Shown: positions 1 to 11,936 of the stretch, piece by piece
Numbering within the stretch: the stretch's first letter is position 1
Layout: each line of letters begins with the position of its first letter
Assembly (NCBI GenBank): GCA_034766995.1
Contig: CM068315.1
Coordinates: forward strand, 12,041,510 to 12,105,509
DNA length: 64,000 nucleotides
Direction: 5' to 3'
DNA from: Acanthacorydalis orientalis
Taxonomy: Eukaryota > Arthropoda > Insecta > Megaloptera > Corydalidae
Made by a program: the position numbers and the translations under genes
The notes under the pieces: model-generated
What the model was told of the DNA's origin: nothing
The model's input: the letters and a program-made list of their open reading frames with translations, nothing else
Databases searched by the model: none

Positions 1-1567
1 ATATATATATATAGTGGGAGAAAGAGTAAATAAAAAGAGAAATGGTTTTTTTGTTCGTTTCATATTAAGTAAGATAGTATTTACTGCATTAAAGTTTATA
101 TAGTTTTATGAACTATATATTTCGAATACAACTGTTTAAAAAATCTTAACATTCAATAAAATATACTTAAGTTTACTCCAGAGAAAAAACAGATCCAACG
201 GAACGTAACGCATATCAACGTTGACACTTACTGTAATCTCCTGACAAATCTGAGAAATGACATTTGGAGAAGGAACAAGTATACAATTCTTTTCAACAGG
301 ACATTTTCTTTGAATTCAATGACGTTGTTTCATATTGCATTCTTTCAATACTGACACACTCACAACCGCTTCTGTAATTATTATTGATATAAATTATGAG
401 TTCCTTTTTATAAAATAAATTCAATTATAAGGTCTTCACTCGTTCGAAAAGGATATAATGGGGTCAAAATTTTACCGACAATAGGAAAGACGTTCTTTAT
501 TTGAACATTGAATGAGCTTTGCTCAGGCTTGAATTTAAAGAATTCTCTATGTATGTACAATTGTTAAATGTTCTGAATTATTTAGTAAGAAACGTTCCGG
601 AAACAAATTCATTATTTCAATGAAAATTGTATGATATGAGCATTTAAACCAATATGTGAATCAGATATCATTCATTAATGTAATACGTGACACGAGTTTT
701 TTTCCATAAATAATTAGGATACTATTTTTGTTTTAGAGTGGAAAATATATTAAATAATTTCAAATGGTTTTGGATCGTAGTATTTATTTTGAACCATCGA
801 TTTTTGTTTCCGTGGTGCATGTATCGATTGGGAATCAGTTCATATGAGAAATTTTTTTTCTATGAAGCAAATGTCTAATTTATTTAGTAGATATTATTTA
901 TTAACTTGAATATAACAATGAATTGAAAAAAAAGTCATTGGTCCGAATAGTCATTAGTTGTATGTAACGGATGTATTAAAGTATTAATTTAATTATAATT
1001 TATGTACATAAAAAACTTAATTGCTGTTCGATTTTAACTGAATGATGTTAAAAGTAAAAGCGATATAATTGTAGACTTCATTACGAAAACAAAACATGTT
1101 TTATAAAAAATTGAAGAGTAAATTAATTTAAATATTTCAATTTATTAACTCGCATGAAAGTGAAAATTTATTCAAAAAGAATTTATCCTTAATAATTTAT
1201 AAAAAAAACCATTTTAATGAATGCATTTAAATACATATTTTGTTATTAGATTTTCTAAAATATAATGAATGATAAAAAGATTGAGTTACTTCCCTTTGAA
1301 ATAATTTAATAATTATTCATGTGGGTATTTCTTCAATATATAATATATATATATACATTTCTTTGAAAAATGTTTAAAATGAACTGAAAATCTGATAACA
1401 ATGAAATAAATCTACAGATTGTACGAGTAAATGAAGATGTATAAGAAATATTTACAGTATAACTATGGAACGGAAATTATATCTGACTGGTACAATTTAA
1501 GTGGTTATATTTACTGTTTTTCAAGAATATGATGGACTTGTTTGTTGAATTGTATTTTTTATCGGAT

Positions 1568-1601
<34 letters not shown>

Positions 1602-1904
1602 TGTGTTCTTCAAAATCGTATTTAAATGTTGATGTTTTGAGAATTGCAAATGACATCCAATACATATTTAGTGAAAGTTGTTATTGATTTGTAATTTTCT
1701 GAAGTCTCGAATCCGCTTATAGTTGAATTTGATTTCAAGAAAATTGAAATCGGTATTAAGAAATGAATATTAAATTGACATGTGCATATTGAATGTATAC
1801 TTATCAAGAAAAATAATTGGACTATTATTATGCTTTTAGAAACGACGATTATAACATCCTGGAAAAGAATATTATATTAATTTAGCGCTGATAATTGAGA
1901 TATA
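1..1904. other. AT-rich stretch without recognised gene
   Basis: No coding or repeat signature was recognised beyond simple sequence. A compound (AT)n/(AC)n microsatellite lies at about 1567-1605. The single short frame on the minus strand (1622-1807) has no recognisable domain and looks like chance. Confidence 0.6.
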
Positions 1905-1906
1905 TA

Positions 1907-3230
1907 CAGGTGGCCAATGAATTCTGCTACAAAGACAAACTCAAATAACTTTTCTCGTAATGCATGTATTTGATTAAATTAATTTTTATTTTACAGATAA
2001 TTTCATTTGATTTTTATATCTTAATTAATTTCGAAAAATAATAGATTTTAAATGGCCTTCACGTTCGTTAACGCGCACATTACATCTTAGCACAAAGTTG
2101 TTGTGATGATCGCTTGCTTCAGCTCATTAATATTCGATGGTCTGGTCTTGTATACCACTTACTTGCAATAGCATCATAAAAAAATCTGATGCACTAAGGT
2201 AAAATGATCTCGGTGATCAGCGAAATGCATACTTGCGCGAGATTAGTTTGTTGGAAAATTTTCATTTGTGTCTCGCCATTATGGATCTAGTGATGTGAGT
2301 TTTAGCCCCGTCTTTCCGAAACCACACCAAGTCAAATCTTATTCGTCTTCTTTACAGCTTCATGAACCATCTCGGGTGCTAATGATCTTAGCTGTCGAAC
2401 CGCTCTAAAACTCCAATAGCCAACGAACCATCCATGAAGAAAAACTTTTCTAGCATGTTTACATACCACATTCATAGTAACTGTGCGATTGTTTTCTTCG
2501 AAAAAATATGGTCCGACAATACACTGTGATGAAACCTCACACCATACAGTGACACACTCTGGATGCAGTTTCATTTCGTGAAAATCTTTTGGGTTATCAC
2601 TCCATATTCGACAATTTTGTTTGTTGACATTTCTGTTTAGATCGAACTGTGCTTCATCAGACATAAAAAGGAACTTTTTATGAAGCAATTGCCATCTTCC
2701 ATAATTTGAACGAGTTTGTAGCAAAATTCTAGGCGAATAGCAATGTCTGTTGTATACAGCTTACTTGTGAATTGAATTTTATAAGGAAACAATTTTAAAT
2801 CCTTTTGCAATATTGTCATTATTGAACGTCTGCCAATAACCATTTGAGCTGATAAATGTCTTGTTGAAAACTTGCGATTTTCTTGTAAGGTTGAAGCTAC
2901 AGCGTCTATTGTTTCCTGTGTCCGAACTATCAAATTTTTGCGATAAGACCTTCTTTAGATTGTTCCCAACTTGTTAAAATTCTTAACAAGACGATTTATC
3001 GTCCATCTGTTTGGAGGTGTGCGGTGAAATTCGCACCTAAACTCTCTTTGCACAGCAATTAGACTCCAAGCGATGATATCGACACATTATTCAAATTCTG
3101 GTTTCATCATCCCAATTATCTATGTTCCTAAATTTTTGAAGATTAATCTGCAGTTAGAAAAAAAAATATATTGAAAATATTGAACAGTTGTTTAATATCT
3201 TTTTTGTAGCACGATTCATTTTCCACCCTG
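1907..3230 (-). mobile_element. Tc1/mariner-superfamily transposon, full length, decayed
   Basis: Both ends are visible as terminal inverted repeats of about 27 bp. The left end begins CAGGTGGCCAATGAATTC. The reverse complement of the right end begins CAGGGTGGAAAATGAATC. Both continue into GCTACAAA. Each end is flanked by TA (1905-1906 and 3231-3232), the target duplication of the Tc1/mariner superfamily. The length of 1324 bp is normal for a complete element. The interior holds a broken minus-strand transposase. Boundaries are good to a base or two. Confidence 0.88.
2110..2945 (-). pseudogene. Broken Tc1/mariner-like transposase (NKQNCRIW type)
   Basis: Read on the minus strand, an HTH-like segment (about 2933-2760, with the words STRHLSAQMVIGRRSIMTIL and LKLFPYKIQ) is followed in another frame by the catalytic region. 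The first acidic residue lies in MSDEAQFDLN, followed by NKQNCRIWSDNP, HPECVTVWCEVS and GPYFFEEN (about 2665-2490). Further downstream DGAKTHITRS carries the second Asp, and SASDFF is the likely third. This word order is typical of insect Tc3-like/mariner-like transposases often annotated with a DUF4817 region. At least two frame changes and several stops separate the parts, so it cannot encode an active enzyme. The family call is firm; the exact clade is inference. Confidence 0.85.
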
Positions 3231-3424
3231 TAGAAGAAATTCGGAGGCTATAGAAATAAATTCTGTTTGATTTTCAATAGCAATTTTACAAACTAACGAA
3301 AATATGAAGAATTGAAATAAAAAAATATTAAAATCAATAAATAGAAATGACATTTCATTTGTTTCTTCTTGAGTGAAATCTTTTATTTTTGTTAATTATG
3401 AAAAGAATCTTATTATATTTACAC

Positions 3425-3425
<1 letters not shown>

Positions 3426-3480
<55 letters not shown>
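3426..3480. repeat. (AT)n microsatellite
   Basis: Uninterrupted AT dinucleotides passing into TATG repeats and then TACACATG. Confidence 0.95.
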
Positions 3481-3484
<4 letters not shown>

Positions 3485-3618
3485 ACACATGTAAAATGTA
3501 ACCTTGTATCTCGGTTTTGCTACTTATTTTTTTTCATTACAGAGTCAAAAGAGTTAAGATCCAATGTATAGTTGAAATAGAGAATTTCTTTATAGGCTGA
3601 TTTGTTTCACGGATGTTT

Positions 3619-3621
<3 letters not shown>

Positions 3622-3668
<47 letters not shown>

Positions 3669-3682
3669 TGTATATATATACA
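3622..3682. repeat. (AT)n microsatellite
   Basis: Long AT dinucleotide tract with a few interruptions near its 3' end. Confidence 0.95.
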
Positions 3683-4535
3683 AAAATGACACCATAAAAA
3701 ATGTTTTTGTAAAAACAAAGGCAATAACGATGTGATTCGAAATAAAGTAATAAAAATAAAGTATTAAAGATAGCCGTTCGTGTAATATATTAAATATATT
3801 ATTGAATTTATTTCATGATTGAGATATAATTTCATGGTTTTGGTACTTTACGTACTAGTATAGTATCAAAAAGTAATCGATTTCAGTTTTACGTTTCCGA
3901 TAATATGTAAATGAAAATAAAGAAAATAAAACTATATTTTATGAGAGCATATTTAACAGAAAACGAACTGATACGATAAACGATTATAAATAATATAGGC
4001 GTTTTGAATATTTTATGTCGTTATATTATGTATAAAATGAAAGATTATTGACCTCATATTCTTGGCAACGGTTTCAACGTTGCGGGAGTTTAATTCGATA
4101 GAATTTTGTGGAAGAAAACTGGCAACATGTCATGCAATTTATATTTAGTGTTGTAGATTTCTAATTGATTTTTTTTATATTAGTTTGAAATAAATTATAG
4201 TTTCATTGACTTTAATATCAATCTGATTCAAAAATTGAATATAATTATAATTAATGTTGAATTTATAAATTATCAATAAAATAAAATAATTTTTAGGTCA
4301 TTTGAATTAATTTTTTAAACGTATGATTCCTAACAGATTTAAATTTATTTAAATTTTTATCCAAATTTAATAGTTTATGATGAGTTTCATTTTTAGCATA
4401 TTATATTTAATATTATCTGAAAGCATATTAAACCTAATAGTAGTTCACAGAGAAATAACGATAAAATATAAATTTAAAGTATTATAATTTTTTTAAGTAA
4501 TGAAAATATCGACCTAATTTCCAATTTTTAAAGAA
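3683..4535. other. AT-rich stretch, nothing recognised
   Basis: No ORF of note, no inverted terminal repeats and no coding relic were seen here. Confidence 0.55.
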
Positions 4536-4538
4536 ACC

Positions 4539-4628
4539 AGGGGACTCTACTCCCTAATCGCTACGTTTGTGGACCCACAGGGGCTCGCCGCTCGCTTCGC
4601 TTGTATTGCATATATTTGCTCTATATCG

Positions 4629-4679
<51 letters not shown>

Positions 4680-4882
4680 TTAGTAATAGTTAAGTCTGTA
4701 AAGAGAGGCATTCAATCGTACAAAATGTTAAAATCAGGGAGAAAGCATTTATCCAACAGTGAATTGACAGATGCTGATGATGATATGTCAGTATGTCTAA
4801 ATAATCATTCTCGCTTTTACATATTAGTGTGTTCTTCTCGTTGATATATTGCAACGTAGTTGTTTTATGAAGTCGCACATTT
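4539..4882. repeat. Dispersed GC-punctuated repeat, copy 1, split by (AT)n
   Basis: A short GC-rich block (CAGGGGACTCTACTCCCT, then GGGGCTCGCCGCTCGCTTCG) is followed by an (AT)n tract (about 4630-4673). About 180 bp further on comes the conserved tail GCAACGTAGTTGTTTTATGA. The same order occurs at 50.75-50.99 kb with clear similarity in both the GC block and the tail, so this is a dispersed repeat. In reverse complement the GC block ends in a small GGGA...TCCC stem followed by CTGG, which recalls a Helitron 3' end (hairpin plus CTRR). That classification is only a suggestion. Confidence 0.6.
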
Positions 4883-4889
4883 CATTGTA

Positions 4890-5985
4890 GTTATGATGAT
4901 ACAAATATCATAATTCTTCATCAAAATTTCGTGTAATTTCATCATTAATGTTATCGTTAATGATTATTTAATACCAAATCACTACATATCTTTGCTTTTA
5001 GTGAAATTTTACGGAACTTTATATATATATATATATATATAGATATTATATAACCATAAAGAAAATATAATTGGAAAATTAACTGAAGCGAATAGATAAA
5101 TATAAAATGTTTAAGAAACATAAATTTTCATAAAATTTTATTCATTGTTTTTTTATAATTTTAAAATGTTATATATATTTAACATTTGAATACAAATATA
5201 TTTGATTTGTGAAAGGTTATAAAAAATATGAGAGTATAAGTTATATATATATATATATATATATAATTTAATATTTTAACGGACACTAGTTACTTAAGCT
5301 ATCGACGTGCCTGTAAACCACAAATATCTTTAATATATTACCTAGTTTTATGAATCGGTTTTTCTCTTTAGCGAATCTCGAACAAACGATATTTTTGATT
5401 GTTAAATTTATGTAAGATGACTGCATTATTTTGTAATGTTTGGTGTAAATATTTTTGTAGCATATTGAAAGAGTTATTTAGGATCAATTTTGTTCTATTT
5501 TATCCCATATTTTCTTCCTTTTTACTTTTCAAATTTAAACTCTTTATAACAGAAAAAGAAAGTGAAATTGGATAATATTGTAAATACATATATATATATA
5601 TATATATTTTTCTATGCGTTAGCATAAAAAATTAAAAATATTTTCTCTACTTAAAAAATATTATGTTAATTACTAATGTGTTAAGAATTATTTTATAATA
5701 TTTATCTTTATTGAGTTATAATATGTTTATGATTGGAAATGGATTAAAATATGACGTAATTTGCTAATAAAGAAATGTTTTTTTAATTTTTAATAAAAAA
5801 TTATTTTAGTTTAACATTTAGGATTTTATGTATAAATGTGCATATCAAATCTATTTGATAACTTGTCAGTTATAGTAGAATAACCGCAGATATAGTTCCT
5901 TTCAGAAAAAAATTGAGGTCGGGGGTAACCGATATTTTTAGTCATTCAAAATTGAAAATTATGGGGAAGAAAATATAAAATGTTT
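4890..5985. other. AT-rich stretch with short (AT)n tracts
   Basis: Contains AT microsatellites at about 5019-5041, 5242-5265 and 5588-5608. No coding or transposon signature was recognised. Confidence 0.55.
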
Positions 5986-6020
5986 ATACTTGGTCAATGA
6001 TATCTAATATTCATTAAAGT

Positions 6021-6350
6021 TTAAAAATATTTAATAGAAGCTTTTCGCGCTTTAGCACTAGTAAATTCAGTAATTATTTCAGAATAATCTAAAATATGGT
6101 CTATCTGGTAATTTATGTTTAGCATCGCCAGTCCATTTAGTCGCTCTTGATTCGTTGTCGATCGTAGAAAGTTTTTAATCCTTTTCAGGACACTAAATGA
6201 TCTTTCTTCTTCTGATACACTCACATACATTGTTAAAAAAAATCGAAGCTTATTCGTTGAATTAGGTGATATGTTTAGAAATCCCATGTCGATAGTTTCA
6301 TTGAATAATTATTTCGGTTTCGTGCGTAGTTTAAAACTGTATTTGTAACA
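6021..6350 (-). pseudogene. hAT transposase C-terminal dimerisation domain relic
   Basis: The minus-strand frame 6287-6021 (88 residues) reads LRFFLTMYVSVSEEERSFS, then LKRIKNFLRSTTNQERLNGL and AMLNINYQ. This is the hallmark order of the hAT family C-terminal dimerisation domain as found in ZMYM1-like proteins of transposon origin (SERSFS-type motif followed by LRSTMxQERLxGLAxLxI). Upstream, towards 6350, weaker matches with KCVTNTVLNYA-like wording seem to extend the domain. The catalytic core and N-terminal zinc finger are absent, and no terminal repeats were found. It is a truncated relic rather than a host gene, although domesticated hAT proteins with the same tail exist. Confidence 0.8.
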
Positions 6351-6631
6351 CACTTCAGCAGTACTAATACTTCTCCAGTTTCTTCACGTATTTTATTTTC
6401 ATATTTTTTTTTCTAATAATTTTGTTTTTGAAATTATTATTTCGATTGGAAAATAATTTCGGTATTAAATATGAATTTGAAGGTCATAAATCGCATTTAT
6501 TTCTCTACCAACCTAATATATTCTCCTGATCAATTGAATTAAATTTCCATACAATTTAAAAAAAATGCAAATAGAAGAAAACAGCTAAGTACTACAATTA
6601 CTACCCGTTCTAATAAAAGTAGTACAATAAA

Positions 6632-7067
6632 TAGTAACCCTTTGAACTATGATGTCACTTCTGGTGTGACAACACTATTTTTCCTAAAACTCTTCAACTC
6701 CGACATTGAACTTCATATAGTTGATAAAATAAATCATTACGAAACAGTTTTATTCAAAAAATGCTTTGAAAGTATGTGTATGTATATAAAAGCCTTGTGT
6801 TATACACTTTTCATCATTGAAAAATTAATAATATTTGTATTGCTTATCAAATGTTCAAACACTATCGCATGCTCCCTGATTGGAGAGATCAATTTATATA
6901 CAATTGAATTATTGTTAGTATTGGGTTTATTCTCGTACTTGAAGGTCCAGTGTACATTTTGTAGAGTAACATCGTAACATTGTTTTTTTAGCAATCAAAA
7001 TGAAATACGAATATAACTGTTATAACGATATTGAGAATAGCGACGTTGAATTTGATCTTAACCAGTA
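6632..7067 (+). mobile_element. Possible 5' part of a piggyBac-like element
   Basis: The sequence starts GTAACCCTTTGAACTATG, like a mutated TTAACCC piggyBac end. It is followed by a small palindrome (GTCAC TTCTGGT GTGAC, about 6655-6671), as often seen in subterminal regions of this superfamily. Near 6999 an ATG opens a 22-codon acidic frame reading MKYEYNCYNDIENSDVEFDL before a stop, reminiscent of acidic piggyBac N-termini. No 3' end or catalytic domain is present. The 111-codon plus-strand frame at 6642-6977 has no recognisable domain. Tentative. Confidence 0.3.
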
Positions 7068-7479
7068 AAATTAAATCAGAGGTGGCCGAAAACAAACCAG
7101 AAAAACAATTATAGTGCAAAGTTAATAATACAATTTATTTATTTGTTATATGTTAAGAAACTCTTATATGCACTATATACACATGCGGTATTTTCTTTCT
7201 AAAAGATCGAGTGAAAAATTGAAGCCCCTAAAATTGTGAGAATCGGGGAAGATTCTCCTTTGTCCTCCCCTTCCTTGTCTCATATCTGTAAAATTTGTTT
7301 CTTATCAAATGGTAAAAAGTTAATATCTTGATTTTTTTCAATGTTTATAAAATAATGTAACAAGATCTGAAGATTAATGCATCAATGACAGTATAGTCGA
7401 ATATGCTTCAAAGACTTGTAAACTGAGAAGTAGAGTTTCTGCTTTTACTTGGAAGTAATTCATTAAAGTGCATGTTCAC

Positions 7480-7890
7480 AAAAAGAAAACCGTAACATAT
7501 TCGATGAGTGTCACAGACAACACCGGACAGCCGGACGGATAGACGGACGAAACTCGACAACACAAATCAACCTTGTTTTCCGACCTTCAATTAAGGAAAA
7601 GTTGGTACACGAAAGGTTAACGTTTGTACTGTACTAGAATAGATATAAACGAACGTATCTTATTGGTAACATCGATGCGATAGAATGCGTGGAATACGTG
7701 TGTGATGGTATTTATGTATGTATGCAATGCGGAATTTCGTTCGAGGTAATGTCAGGGATCGTGCGGATGGAATCGTAAAACACAAGTGCTTTTGTCATTG
7801 ACGCGTTCGCGTTGATGCGAGACGGCGTATCCATCTATGTAGAACACTTGGCGATACTTAAAGGCGTCCTACACACTCACACTTGGAGTG
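7480..7890. other. Less AT-rich unique island
   Basis: This block has markedly more G and C than its surroundings. It contains short GGACGGATAGACGGACGAA-type iterations (about 7524-7549) and the words GACGCGTTCGCGTTGATGCG. It matches no transposon family noticed elsewhere in the window. No long ORF is present. It may be a regulatory or untranslated segment of an unseen host gene, or an older repeat that is single-copy here. Confidence 0.35.
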
Positions 7891-8213
7891 CTTCCACATA
7901 ACTTTGCATAATGTCAACATCCTATCACTAACACTTGTAATACTACATGCTTACCTGTTGTTTAATATACCCGCAAGCATTGGCGGTGAATACTTTTTGC
8001 ATGCCATTACTCTACTACGTCGATTTAAATAAATACGGGGACGTTCTCGTTGCAAACGTACTTCTTTATTTTTTTACCCGACTACTTATAATGCTATACA
8101 CTTACACGTAGAGAATTTTGAGTTATGAATAAAATATGGATGTTAACAATCCTATTAAAATTACAACTGCATTCTATGCACTACGAATTTGTCTTTGAAT
8201 ATTATATTATTAA

Positions 8214-8216
<3 letters not shown>

Positions 8217-8266
<50 letters not shown>

Positions 8267-8275
8267 CATACATAC
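8217..8275. repeat. (AT)n microsatellite with TACA tail
   Basis: AT dinucleotides passing into CATA repeats. It directly abuts the mariner element that follows. Confidence 0.95.
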
Positions 8276-8278
8276 ATG

Positions 8279-9095
8279 CGAAGGTCGTTTGATAATCATG
8301 GTAAAAAGCAAGTCAAACACCGTTTTTTGGACATTTTCGATTTTATTTCTCAACATAGACTCCATTAAGGGCTATAAATTTTGTCCAGAGAGTCTACAAA
8401 ATATGCATTGACTGCGGCGATGATATCCTCATTCGACGAAAATTTCTTTCCACCGAGTCGAATTTTCAACTTTGAGAAGAGGAAGAATTAGCACTGGATC
8501 AAATCCGGAGAATAAAGTGAATTAGAAATTAACTTGAAGCCTAATTCGTTCAATTTTGCTATTGTGACGGTCGAGTTGTGGGACGGCGAGTTGTCCTGGT
8601 TAAAAAGCACTCTTCCCATATTCTTGGCCGTTTTTGAAGCAGCTCTTTTTTCAAATGGTCCAATAATGTTGCATAATAGGCCTTTGTTACCGTTTTCCTT
8701 TCGTTAAGTAGTCTACCAGAATGATTCCTTGGGAATCGTAAGAAATAGTTGTCATAACCTTCCCAGTCAACAAAACGGTCTTCGCCTTCTTCAGCGCACT
8801 TTCTCTAGTCGGTGTCCACTGATTTGACTGATTCTTCGACTTAGGTGTGTAATGGTGGATCCATGTTTTATCCATGTTGATGAATCGACGTGAAAGGTTT
8901 GCTCGTTTTTTTACATTTTTGCCGAAACTGCTACAATGCTCGCTTCAGATATCTGTAGAACATAAATGATGTGTTAATTTTGGTTCAAATTTCACTTATG
9001 CTTGTTAGAAATGTGACACTTGACAGCCATGATGTTACTAAAGGAATGGTGGTGCCACATCATAAAAATTTACCATGAATATCAAACGAACGTTG
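8279..9095 (-). mobile_element. Short mariner derivative lacking the transposase N-terminus, copy 1
   Basis: The left end reads CGAAGGTCGTTTGATAATCA. The reverse complement of the right end reads CAACGTTCGTTTGATATTCA. Both run into TGGTAAA, giving inverted repeats of about 25 bp. The right end is followed by TA; the left flank is TG, a likely mutated TA. At 817 bp it is about 450 bp shorter than a typical 1.3-kb mariner. The coding remains start just before the first catalytic Asp, so the HTH half is gone. A second copy at 55425-56227 has the same structure and the same apparent deletion junction. Confidence 0.85.
8300..8920 (-). pseudogene. Mariner transposase catalytic half, broken
   Basis: On the minus strand the frame reads MDKTWIHHYTPKSKNQSNQW, where the Asp corresponds to the first catalytic residue, and then KVMTTISYDSQGIILVDYL (8875-8687). 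After a frame change come NQDNSPSH (second Asp) and LYSPDLIQC-stop-FFLF, where the third Asp of the DD34D triad is replaced by a stop. The C-terminal wording KKFSSNEDIIAAVNAYF follows. The family is mariner DD34D; the copy is inactive. Confidence 0.85.
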
Positions 9096-9097
9096 TA

Positions 9098-9123
9098 TAT
9101 ATATAAATATATACTCGTATATA

Positions 9124-9178
<55 letters not shown>
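9098..9178. repeat. (AT)n microsatellite abutting the mariner end
   Basis: Imperfect AT tract becoming perfect from about 9131. Confidence 0.93.
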
Positions 9179-9179
<1 letters not shown>

Positions 9180-9181
<2 letters not shown>

Positions 9182-11305
9182 TTTTCAGGATAGTTGCATT
9201 TGTAATAAAATATTTAGCTACTCTTGCTTACAAATTTAATTTATCATCACAAGAATAATTAAAATAAAATGTATGAATGATTAACATTTTAATTTCTGTT
9301 CTAACGAGTTTAATCATAATATAATATTGAGGATTACAATTTGATTTTTCTTTCCTGATAACTGTTTTCTCTCGTATTATTTAAATTAGGTGATCATTGT
9401 TCTTTTTAAGTGAATCCAAATAAGCATAGATAATTTTCGTTAAAGCGCAGTATTATTAAACGATCCACATTTTTATATTTTAAAACCATTTTTTGTTTAG
9501 ACTGTTGTATGCAGTTATTATTTTAATTAAAATGTCTGTGCTTTTGATTAAAATGCTGTGTTGTATATGGAACGCTTCTATTTAGTGTTCTGATGTAGTT
9601 AGTTAATATACTTTGTTTTTACTTATCTTGTTATCTGTAAAGCTTTTTCATTAGGGAGATATTTTTGTAGAAGTGATCTCGGTCTTCGTTACTAACCGCA
9701 CGATGGTTTTCCGGAAGTGTAATTTTAATCCAAAGAACATATTTGTAATGGAATATTATACCCTGCATTTGTATTTAAAAAATAAGTTACTATTTTATGA
9801 TAAATTTTTGTTTATGATTCTCAAATAAGTTTATAACGTTTTTGAATGATTTCAATACAGATTTTTACATGTTATTATATAGGTATGTTTATTATTCATC
9901 ATTTCTTCTATTTTAAAACGTATAAATATTCCCATTTCATTTTAGCCATATCAATTTTTTTAAAACTTAATTTTCTAATGAAGAAATTCTACTACATTTA
10001 GATATACGAGTATTACTTTGACAAATTGTTTTATGAGTCCGTTTTTAATATGCAGTGTGGATAGATTATTTTATTTGGGACAAATTAATCGCTATTCTAC
10101 CACATTCCGTTTCTTAGAATTAATGGTTCTTGTTTTGGTTATTATTTTCTGATCTACTCATTTCTATCGTTAATTCCTCATTCACAGCGAAAACAGCAAT
10201 ATATGTTTAATCAAGCTGTAAATCAAGTAAAAGAGTAAATAATTTTAAATCATTGCATATATCATTATTATATATATATTTTAAAATCAGTATATACGTA
10301 TTTTCCTTACTTCATACTACTTATTAGTACAATAGCTTTACTATCGCATGATTACTTTATGTTTGGATTATTTGCTAACATGGATTTTTATTTTCGATAT
10401 GGAATAATAGAGTATTGAAACTCAGTTTTGAATACTCGATAAGTAAGTCATTCATTAGGGTTGTAATCTTATTCAAAAGACAAGGTAAATCAGTGAAATA
10501 TACTGATTAAGAAAATAATTTCCCCAAAAAAATGCTAGACATATTTTCGGTGTCGAAAAAACTTACAACCAAAAAACTGTGTGTTAAAATAAAATGCGGG
10601 TAATAGAAACAATCATACTGCATTTCTGAATTGCACACTTTAAAAAATATATAAAAAAGCAAGGAAATTTTATATACTAAACTGTGTATTGCACAGTATA
10701 ATTATTATTTTTTCAATAGATACTTAACAAAATAATTTTACGAAAAAAAAATATTTAATTTTGTAAATAAATTTAAATTAAAATTTCACATTTTTTTTAA
10801 TGGAACAAAATGAAATTTACCATAGATTTTAAAATAATAAAATTTGTAAATGTTTTTATCGTTTATTTTTTTTAAATTCTATTTCAATATTTTATTTGAA
10901 ACAAAATTATTAAATATAAAATTAAATATCATAAACTGCAGAAGTAGAGGACACTTTTAGAAAAAAAGTTTAATTTAAAATCAGTGCTGCTTCTCTGTAT
11001 TTAATTATATATTAAAAAATGTCAAATGAAAGGAAATTTTAATATCTATTTTACTTTATTTTCTATCCAGTTTGAAATTCTCGATATTGGAGTATTTTAA
11101 ATAATTAGCGAATTCAAGTTCGTTTAATTTTAAATATATAATGCTTTGAGATTTCAATATATCACAAAGACAACGCGTTGTGATATTTAAGTTACATTTA
11201 TTTATATGAATAATTAAATTCAATTTAGCACAGGATTTGTATTGATTTGTTTAAATAAAGTTCACATTATTCAGAAACGTATTAAAGTTTATATACATAC
11301 ATGCA

Positions 11306-11340
<35 letters not shown>

Positions 11341-11880
11341 GTGCTTGTGTGTGTGCCACTTTATTTTTTGTCAAAAATTTTTCAGGAAAGAAAATTAATT
11401 AATAATTATTAAACATTGAAACAAGTAATTTCATACATTTTTTTGGTTTACTGAATTTGTTGTCTTAATTTGTCTGTATTTACCAATAACTGTACATAAA
11501 ATAGATATTTATAGGTTATTTACAAGTACTAAACTGTTAATTAACCATTAAATATGATATGAGTTAATTAATTGTACATATATGTTCATTATAATCATTT
11601 GATTAATCTGTGAGCCATTATTAGATAAATTATTATAACAGATGATAATTACTCTGTAATCTTGAAAATATGTTCATTCTAAAGTATGAATATTCTACTA
11701 CTTCGAAAATATTTTTGTTATAAAGTGTAAACACTTTTAATTGAATAACTTTAAGTATATCGTAATTTTTGTAAACGATCTCTGAATTATTGTATTGATT
11801 TTTTCGTTAGCGCACTGTTTTCAGTGAAGGGATTTATTTCATTTATAGTTCAATACAAAATAATTAATATAATTGAGACT
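9180..11880. other. AT-rich stretch, nothing recognised
   Basis: About 2.7 kb with no ORF above background and no terminal repeats noticed. It contains a compound (AT)n/(ATGT)n/(GT)n microsatellite at about 11308-11355. Confidence 0.55.
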
Positions 11881-11888
11881 TCTGATTT

Positions 11889-11892
<4 letters not shown>

Positions 11893-11935
<43 letters not shown>
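11893..11935. repeat. (AT)n microsatellite
   Basis: AT dinucleotide tract. Confidence 0.93.

Positions 11936-11936
<1 letters not shown>

Noticed and set aside
9180..11880. Search for hidden exons or retrotransposon domains
   Set aside because: Only AT-driven short frames; no reverse transcriptase, gag or integrase wording was seen anywhere in the window.
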